Shown here: positions 29,881 through 35,182 of the stretch, piece by piece | How the letters are laid out: the number at the start of each line of letters is the position of its first letter | Numbering within the stretch: the first letter of the stretch is position 1 | DNA from: Chloroflexota bacterium | GTDB lineage: Bacteria > Chloroflexota > Anaerolineae > UBA4142 | NCBI GenBank assembly: GCA_016208315.1 | Contig: JACQYF010000103.1 | Location: forward strand, 1-35,182 | Reading direction: 5' to 3' | Length of the DNA stretch: 35,182 nucleotides | Notes under the pieces: model-generated | What the model was told of the DNA's origin: nothing | Database searches by the model: none | What the model saw: only the letters and a program-made list of their open reading frames with translations | Position numbers and translations under genes: made by a program

Positions 29881-30588
29881 TCAGAATAGGTCGAGGACCT
29901 TGGCTTGCGCCAAGTGCCCCGGAGAGGTCGCCAAAAAGAGTACGGCCTGCGCGACGTCTTCCGGTGTAAGCCAGGTTGTCTGGTCCGCGTTGGGCAGAAT
30001 CTTTCTCATCCGTTCGGTGGCAACCGGTCCTGGACAAATCGCGTTCACCCGGATTCCACTCGCGCCCTCTTCGGCGGCGAGGGCCTTGGTCAGACCGACG
30101 ACGCCATGCTTGACCGCACTGTACGCGGCGAGCAGCGCTTCGCCTGCGCGGCCGGAACGAGAGGCAATGTTGACAATCAACCCGCGATGTTGCAGACGCA
30201 TTCGCGGCAAAACCGCGCGGCAGCAATAGACCGTTCCGGTCAAGTTTTCTGCGACCAGTTGTGCCCATTCCTCGTCGGTTGTTTCGATGAACGGTTTGCG
30301 TAGCCCGCGTCCGACGCTGCAAACCAGAATATCAACTTGACCGTAGGCGCGAATCGCCGCCTCGACCAAAGCGGTGACTTGTCGCGAGTCGGTTACATCA
30401 GTCGGCACGGGCAGGGCCTGCCCGCCGGCGCGAGCGATGGTGTCTGCCACAGACTCGAGATTCGCGCGGGTGCGCGCTGCCAGAACAACGCGCGCGCCCT
30501 GTTCAGCTAACATGAGCGCCGTCGCCTTGCCGATCCCTTCACTCGCTCCGGTAATGACAACAACCTGGTCTCGGAGTTTCACTTGCAA
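29881..30588 (-). CDS. SDR-family oxidoreductase
   Basis: This 235-residue classical SDR has TGASEGIG (13-20), S143 in NIASRSG, Y156-SAV-K160 and the RVNAICPGPV segment. It resembles 3-oxoacyl-ACP-reductase-like or glucose-dehydrogenase-like members that oxidise or reduce secondary alcohols. The start is a non-ATG codon: TTG at 30588, or GTG two codons later; no strong ribosome site is seen. It lies 45 bases after the permease gene and 43 before the KPR-like gene. Two different SDRs plus a KPR homologue in one operon suggest several redox steps. Substrate unknown. Confidence 0.85.
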   Translation of the reverse strand: MQVKLRDQVVVITGASEGIGKATALMLAEQGARVVLAARTRANLESVADTIARAGGQALPVPTDVTDSRQVTALVEAAIRAYGQVDILVCSVGRGLRKPFIETTDEEWAQLVAENLTGTVYCCRAVLPRMRLQHRGLIVNIASRSGRAGEALLAAYSAVKHGVVGLTKALAAEEGASGIRVNAICPGPVATERMRKILPNADQTTWLTPEDVAQAVLFLATSPGHLAQAKVLDLF

Positions 30589-30633
30589 ATCAGGACAGAG
30601 GACAGCAAGTCTCTCGCCAATATGGATCCGGCC

Positions 30634-31566
30634 CTATGCCCGCTCATAGGGTTTGGCGACGTAGGCCGGGGGTGAGGCGCGTCCCATCGCGCCCACCAGG
30701 GCGACGATCGTCAGCACGTACGGCAAGGCGAGCAGGAATTGTTTCGCGATGGGAACGCCGGCCGATTGCGCGGCGGCCTGCAGCGAATCGGCGAATCCGA
30801 ACAAGAGACAGGCGAACAGCGCGCCGTAAGGATTCCAACGGCCAAAGATCATCGCCGCCAACCCAATAAAGCCGCGTCCCGCGGACATGACCTGCGTGAA
30901 TTGAGCGAGGTACGAGACCGAGAGGAAAGCGCCACCCAGCGCACCCAACATGCCGCTGATCAATACGCCCGCATACCGCAGACGATACACGTTCAGACCT
31001 ACGGTGTCCGCCGCGTGCGGCTGCTCGCCGACCGCGCGCAGACGGAGGCCAAAGGGTGTCCGAAACAGAACGAACCACGAGATTGGGACTAGCAACAAAG
31101 TAATATAGACCAGCGGACTCTGCTGTCCGAGCACCGGCCCGATAATGGGTAGATCGGCGAGCAGCGGGACGCGCCACTCTGGAATCCGCTCGACAATCGG
31201 CGAAATGCCCTGCCGGCCCCAGATCTTGAGCAGCAAAAAGTTCGGCAGCCCGATGGCGAGGATGTTAATGGCGGTTCCGCTGATGGCTTGATCTGCTCTC
31301 AACGTAATGCTCATAAAGGCGTGAACCAGGCCGAGGACTAGCCCGGTGGTGAGAGCGAGTAACACGCCCAACCAAGGATTGCCTGTAAAGTATGCGCCCA
31401 CCACGGCCGTGAACGCGCCAAACAACATGATCCCCTCGAGGCCGATATTGAGCACGCCGCACCGTTCGGAGAAAATGCCCGCGAGCGCGGCCAATAGGAT
31501 CGGCGTTGCCGAGCGCACGGCGGCGGTCAAGATTGCCAGAGTGAACAAATTGGCGAGATTCTCCAT
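30634..31566 (-). CDS. ABC transporter permease, BMP-type nucleoside importer (second permease)
   Basis: This 310-residue membrane protein has about 8-9 hydrophobic segments and the ERCGVLNIGLEGIMLFGAF block typical of the permeases of the nucleoside/BMP group (YufQ/NupQ-like, related to RbsC). It forms the membrane channel with the next-upstream permease. The open frame starts at a TTG (31587), but a strong ribosome site (GGGAGGGAG, about 31574-31582) lies inside that extension, so translation should begin at ATG 31566. That start lies 18 bases after the stop of the first permease. Confidence 0.9.
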   Translation of the reverse strand: MENLANLFTLAILTAAVRSATPILLAALAGIFSERCGVLNIGLEGIMLFGAFTAVVGAYFTGNPWLGVLLALTTGLVLGLVHAFMSITLRADQAISGTAINILAIGLPNFLLLKIWGRQGISPIVERIPEWRVPLLADLPIIGPVLGQQSPLVYITLLLVPISWFVLFRTPFGLRLRAVGEQPHAADTVGLNVYRLRYAGVLISGMLGALGGAFLSVSYLAQFTQVMSAGRGFIGLAAMIFGRWNPYGALFACLLFGFADSLQAAAQSAGVPIAKQFLLALPYVLTIVALVGAMGRASPPAYVAKPYERA

Positions 31567-31573
31567 CCAGGTG

Positions 31574-31582
31574 CTCCCTCCC
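31574..31582 (-). promoter_or_regulatory. Ribosome-binding site that fixes the start of the second permease
   Basis: Minus-strand GGGAGGGAG lies 7-8 bases before ATG 31566. It excludes the upstream TTG as start, since that would put this site inside the coding region. Confidence 0.75.
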
Positions 31583-31583
31583 T

Positions 31584-32717
31584 TCAATCGGCCGGAGAGT
31601 GCGCCGCAACCGGCGCGCGCTCTTTGGCCTTGGCTTCCAGGCGCGTGAACCGTCGCTCGAGGATCGGGCGCAGACTCTGGTTCATCGCCATGAAAAAGAT
31701 GATGAACGCCGAGAGGATCAGGACGACATCTTTGCTAATCTGCGCGACCGCTTGCATGGCGACTGAGCCGCTCCGCAGCGCGCCAAAGATGAAAGCCGCC
31801 GCCACGACGCCGAAGGGATGCACCAACCCCAAGAGGGCAACCGCAATCGCATCCCAACCATAGCCCGGCGAAAAGTTCTCGTAAAAGCGATAGTGAACGC
31901 CCAGCACTTCGACCGCCCCGGCCAGTCCGCCGAGGGCGCCGCTCAAGACCATCGCCAAGACCATATAGCGCTGCGGTGAAATTCCAACGTATGCGGCCGC
32001 GTCGCGGCCCAAGCCCACCGCGCGCAGTTTATAGCCATAGCGCGTGCGAAAAAGAAAGAACCAGGTCAGGAGGGCCATCGCCAGCGCAATAAAAATGCCG
32101 CCGCTCAAGCGAGTGGGAGGCATGATCCGGTCGAGCCGCGCGGTCGCGAGGATTTCCGGCGAGGTCGGAAGTTGGCCGACATCCTTCATAGGCCCGCCCA
32201 CGGCGACCATATACCCGGCAATCGCGAAGGCGATATAGTTCAGCATGATGGTCGTGATGACCTCGTGAATGTTATAGCGCGCCTTGAGGTAACCGGGGAT
32301 ACCACCCCAGATGCCGCCCATGACCGCGCCCCCAAGCAAGGCAACCAGCAAATGGACGATGGGCGGCAGCGCTATGGCGTATCCTATCCAGGCCGCGACC
32401 AGACCACCCAGGACAATCGTTCCTTCGACGCCCATATTGAACAAGCCGCAGCGAAAGCCCACGGCCACGGCCAGCCCGCCGAGGATGAGCGGCGTCGTCG
32501 AAAGCAGCGTCTCGGCAATCGTCCTTTGGCTGCCAAAAGCTCCCTGGTAAAGGGCGGCATAAGCCACGACCGCATCTTCGCCAAATGCCCACAAGAGCAC
32601 CGCCCCTGCGAGGAAAGCGAGAATGATTCCCAGCACAAACTGGCCCGGGCTGATGAGACCTCGCAACGAAAAGGAGCGCTTGCGGGCCGGTTTACTCGAT
32701 ACCTGTGTGCTACTCAT
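31584..32717 (-). CDS. ABC transporter permease, BMP-type nucleoside importer (first permease)
   Basis: This 377-residue protein has a basic cytoplasmic N-terminus, about 9-10 membrane segments, and the conserved GFRCGLFNMGVEGTIVLGG and YNIHEVITTIMLNYIA blocks of YufP/NupP-type permeases. With the other permease and the double ATPase it should import nucleosides or nucleobases, as shown for related B. subtilis Nup and spirochaetal PnrA systems. Its ATG overlaps the end of the ATPase gene by 8 bases. The C-terminal tail (ERRFTRLEAKAKERAP) is charged and cytoplasmic. Confidence 0.92.
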   Translation of the reverse strand: MSSTQVSSKPARKRSFSLRGLISPGQFVLGIILAFLAGAVLLWAFGEDAVVAYAALYQGAFGSQRTIAETLLSTTPLILGGLAVAVGFRCGLFNMGVEGTIVLGGLVAAWIGYAIALPPIVHLLVALLGGAVMGGIWGGIPGYLKARYNIHEVITTIMLNYIAFAIAGYMVAVGGPMKDVGQLPTSPEILATARLDRIMPPTRLSGGIFIALAMALLTWFFLFRTRYGYKLRAVGLGRDAAAYVGISPQRYMVLAMVLSGALGGLAGAVEVLGVHYRFYENFSPGYGWDAIAVALLGLVHPFGVVAAAFIFGALRSGSVAMQAVAQISKDVVLILSAFIIFFMAMNQSLRPILERRFTRLEAKAKERAPVAAHSPAD

Positions 32718-34278
32718 GCCGCAATACTTCCTTTCCGAGAGGCGCGCCCAATGCGCTGCCGTCGTTGCGCTTGGAGCGGCTCCCTGCCATCAGCAAGCCC
32801 AATTCTTCTGCGCTTGCTTCGCCGGCTTGGAACACGCCGACGATTTCCCCCTCGAACATCACCAGAATCCGGTCGCTCAGGTCCAGAATCTCGGTCAGTT
32901 CCATGGATACCAGCAGCACCGCCTTGCCCTCGTCGCGCAGCCGGATGAGCTGAGTATGCACAAACTCGGTGGCGGCAACGTCCAACCCGCGCGTGGGCTG
33001 GCAGGCAATCAAGACCCGCGGCTGGCGTTGGAATTCGCGAGCGAGAATGGCCTTTTGTTGGTTCCCGCCGGACAGGGTGCGGGCAAGAACTTGAGCGCCG
33101 GGCGCGCGCACATCAAACTGGCCCATCACCTTGTTGGCAAACTCTTCGGCGGCCTGATAGTTGAGCAATGGCCCCTGACGGAATGGCGCCGAGTCCTCAA
33201 AGCCCAAGACCAAGTTCTCGGTCAAGGAAAAATCCATCACCAGCCCGCGCCGCTGCCGGTCTTCGGGAATGTGGGCCAGTCCTTCGTCGAGCCGTTGGCG
33301 TGTGCCCTCATTCGTGATCTCTTTGCCATCCAAGTAGATTTGGCCCGCGGCGATTTGGCGCAAGCCGGTCAGCGCTTCCACCAACTCGGTCTGTCCGTTG
33401 CCCGCCACACCGGCGATGCCCACCACTTCGCCCGCGCGCACCTCGAACGAAGCGTTTTTGACCGCCGGCAGACCGCGCGAACTGAGCGCAGAGACCCCGG
33501 CCACGCGCAGGGCCGGCGCGCCCGGGTGAGCCGGCTGCTTCTGGATGTGCAGGATCACATCGCGACCCACCATCATGCGCGCCAGGGCCGGCTCGTCAAC
33601 TTGGTCCGTCGCCACCGTATTGACGACGCGACCGTCGCGCAGCACCGTGACCCGATCGGTAATCTCTTTGATCTCGCGCAGCTTGTGCGTGATGAAAATG
33701 ATCGTATGCCCGTGCTCGCGCAGGGAATGCATCACCGCGTACAGTTCGCGCACCTCCTGGGGCGTCAGCACAGCCGTCGGTTCGTCCAAAATCAAGATGT
33801 TGGCGCCGCGGGAGAGGGCCTTGAGAATCTCGACCCGTTGTTGCATGCCGACCGGGATGTCCCGAACCAATGCCGTCGGATCTGCTTTCAATCCAAAGCA
33901 ATCCGAGAGTTCTTTGACACGGCTGACTGCCTGGCGCATATCAATCTGCAAGCCAGCCGTGGGTTCGTTAGCGAGGATAATGTTCTCGGCCACGGTGAAC
34001 ACCGGCACCAGCATAAAGTGCTGGTGTACCATGCCGATGCCTCCCGCGATGGCCTCATTGCAATTGTTAAAGTGGACCGGCTGACCGCGCAGCAGGATTT
34101 GCCCCGCATCCGGCTGTGACAGCCCAGAGAGGATATTCATGAGGGTCGTCTTGCCAGCTCCGTTCTCGCCGAGCAGACCGTGGATCTCACCTTCTTCGAT
34201 CTCGAACGAGATGTGATCGTTCGCCAGCACGCCCGGGAATTGTTTTACGATATTCACGACCGAAACAACGGGAGCCAA
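32710..34278 (-). CDS. ABC transporter ATPase with two nucleotide-binding domains, BMP/sugar-type
   Basis: This 522-residue protein drives the importer. Domain 1 (residues ~1-250) has Walker A GENGAGKT (37-44), signature VGMQQ and Walker B ILILDEPTAVL. Domain 2 (~255-500) has a degenerate Walker A (GVAGNGQTE), a good LSGGNQQK signature and LIACQPTRGLD in place of the Walker B Asp-Glu, as normal for this subfamily (YufO/NupO-like). Only domain 1 looks able to hydrolyse ATP. The TTG at 34278 is supported by GGAGGG six bases upstream; no ATG is better placed. Confidence 0.94.
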   Translation of the reverse strand: MAPVVSVVNIVKQFPGVLANDHISFEIEEGEIHGLLGENGAGKTTLMNILSGLSQPDAGQILLRGQPVHFNNCNEAIAGGIGMVHQHFMLVPVFTVAENIILANEPTAGLQIDMRQAVSRVKELSDCFGLKADPTALVRDIPVGMQQRVEILKALSRGANILILDEPTAVLTPQEVRELYAVMHSLREHGHTIIFITHKLREIKEITDRVTVLRDGRVVNTVATDQVDEPALARMMVGRDVILHIQKQPAHPGAPALRVAGVSALSSRGLPAVKNASFEVRAGEVVGIAGVAGNGQTELVEALTGLRQIAAGQIYLDGKEITNEGTRQRLDEGLAHIPEDRQRRGLVMDFSLTENLVLGFEDSAPFRQGPLLNYQAAEEFANKVMGQFDVRAPGAQVLARTLSGGNQQKAILAREFQRQPRVLIACQPTRGLDVAATEFVHTQLIRLRDEGKAVLLVSMELTEILDLSDRILVMFEGEIVGVFQAGEASAEELGLLMAGSRSKRNDGSALGAPLGKEVLRHE

Positions 34279-34299
34279 CGCTCACCCTCCTTCATTTGT

Positions 34300-34325
34300 G
34301 GCAGGGCCGGTGGTTCGGCCCTGCC
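34300..34325 (-). other. Stem-loop between the binding-protein gene and the ATPase gene
   Basis: GGCAGGGCCG (34300-34309) pairs perfectly with CGGCCCTGCC (34316-34325) over a 6-base loop. No T tract follows on the minus strand, so it is not a clear terminator. Such hairpins after binding-protein genes often protect the upstream mRNA and give more binding protein than ATPase. The role here is inferred. Confidence 0.6.
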
Positions 34326-34357
34326 GGCCGAAACGTACTCCAAATCTCCACGAAGCG

Positions 34358-35182
34358 TTAGTAATCTTTGGGCGGGGCAAAGGTCTTGAGTTCATCCAGT
34401 GTCTTGGGCGGCTTGACCGTGCCATCGAGGATCATCTGCCTGAGTTTTTGAGCCGTTTTCAAGACACTCTCCGGCACCATCTTGGCGGTGGAGGGCGCAA
34501 AGTCAATGCCACCTTCCTTCACGCCGTATTCGTAGGCGCCACCCTTAAACTTGCCCTCGGCCACCATCTTGGCGGCTAGATAGACCGCCTCGTCGACGCG
34601 TTTGATCATCGAGGTAATGACGTTCTGCGGCGCGAGATAATTCTTGTCGCGGTCTACGCCGATAGCCATCTTGTTCCGGTCCTTGGCGGCCGCGATGACC
34701 CCGGTGCCCGTTAGACCGGCAACTTCGTAAACAACGTCCGCGCCCTGGTCATACTGCGCGTTCGCCATTTCCTTACCCTTGGCCGGGTCGGCAAAAGTGC
34801 CGGTATACGAGACCAGCACCTGCGCCTTCGGGTTGGTCGTCATCACCCCCGCTTTGTAGCCCGACTCGAACTTTTTCAGCAGGTCCGATTCGCGACCGCC
34901 GACATATCCCACTTTGTTCGACTTGGTCATCAAGCCCGCGATGGCGCCCACCAGATACGACCCTTCGTGTTCCTTGAAGAGCAGACTGGCGACGTTGGGC
35001 TTGTCTACGGTGGTATCAATGACCGCAAAGTTGACCTTGGGATATTGCACCGCAACCTCGTTCACGGCCTGGTTCAGCAGGAAACCGACGCCCACGATCA
35101 GATCGGTCTTGGCCTCCGCCAGGGTGCTGAAATTCGGCACATACTGGGCTTGCTCACGCGATTCGACGACCTTGATGTCCGC
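34358..35182 (-). CDS. BMP-family substrate-binding lipoprotein of ABC transporter (N-terminus outside window)
   Basis: The visible 274 residues are the C-terminal part of a basic-membrane-protein (BmpA/PnrA/Med) type binding protein: LIVGVGFLLNQAVNEVA, FKEHEGSYLVGAIAGLMTK, VGYVGGRESDLLKKFESGYKAG and AIGVDRDKNYLAP are family landmarks. The frame is open to the window edge, so the signal peptide and lipobox are not seen. These proteins capture purine nucleosides, or related compounds, outside the cell and hand them to the permeases. It is the first visible gene of the operon; any promoter lies beyond the window. The extra hairpin behind it suggests a higher level of this product. Confidence 0.93.
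   Translation of the reverse strand, partial: ADIKVVESREQAQYVPNFSTLAEAKTDLIVGVGFLLNQAVNEVAVQYPKVNFAVIDTTVDKPNVASLLFKEHEGSYLVGAIAGLMTKSNKVGYVGGRESDLLKKFESGYKAGVMTTNPKAQVLVSYTGTFADPAKGKEMANAQYDQGADVVYEVAGLTGTGVIAAAKDRNKMAIGVDRDKNYLAPQNVITSMIKRVDEAVYLAAKMVAEGKFKGGAYEYGVKEGGIDFAPSTAKMVPESVLKTAQKLRQMILDGTVKPPKTLDELKTFAPPKDY

Noticed and set aside
32623..34119. Long open frame (498 codons) on the plus strand opposite the ATPase gene
   Set aside because: The ATPase on the minus strand has every expected motif; the plus-strand frame has none and is His/Gln/Arg-rich like other antisense frames.

Overview
The window reads as chromosomal DNA of a GC-rich, free-living bacterium. My best guess is a member of the Chloroflexota (Anaerolineae-like). 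This is an inference from gene style: paired large GT39-like membrane proteins, DUF4058 and DUF5678-like proteins, an alpha2-type glycyl-tRNA synthetase, and many small dispersed palindromes. No marker gene here proves it. The genes keep bacterial features throughout: Shine-Dalgarno sites, ATGA and TGATG stop/start overlaps, and TTG or GTG starts.

The left half (1-16010) is plus-strand and mostly housekeeping. It opens with the 3' end of a 5S rRNA, its terminator and a tRNA-Gln(TTG) gene. Next come two tandem paralogous membrane glycosyltransferases, glmU, a CBS/CorC-type membrane protein, cdd, a MazG-like pyrophosphohydrolase, recO with an overlapping small DUF5678-like gene, glycyl-tRNA synthetase, a DUF4058 gene, a Doc-type toxin with a small partner gene, and ppdK with an unusual N-terminal extension. 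Palindromic repeats are scattered through this half. Several lie inside reading frames and are translated.

The middle (16018-18590) is a boundary zone. It holds a strong bidirectional hairpin, two coupled HNH-endonuclease genes (the second broken by one in-frame TAA), and a complete 1.5-kb insertion sequence with a YREK-type DDE transposase and doubled terminal repeats.

The right half (18590-35182) is one long minus-strand gene train running from the right edge leftwards. In order of transcription: a BMP-family substrate-binding protein (cut by the window edge), its ATPase and two permeases (nucleoside/nucleobase-type importer), an SDR oxidoreductase, a ketopantoate-reductase-like protein, an amidohydrolase-2 protein, an allantoinase/dihydropyrimidinase-like cyclic amidohydrolase, an SsnA/TrzA-like deaminase, a fused molybdenum hydroxylase with [2Fe-2S] and Moco domains but no FAD domain, a second SDR, a knotted-type carbamoyltransferase, an MmsA/IolA CoA-acylating semialdehyde dehydrogenase, and the remnant of an iolC kinase. 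Most junctions overlap or are very short. This looks like an uptake-plus-degradation operon for an N-heterocycle: import, deamination, hydroxylation, hydrolytic ring opening, carbamoyl transfer, and oxidation of a semialdehyde to an acyl-CoA. The gene set resembles the E. coli ygeW-hyuA-ssnA-xdhD purine-related cluster but carries its own transporter and redox enzymes. The substrate is not determined by the sequence. This operon is the best candidate in the window for an undescribed pathway.
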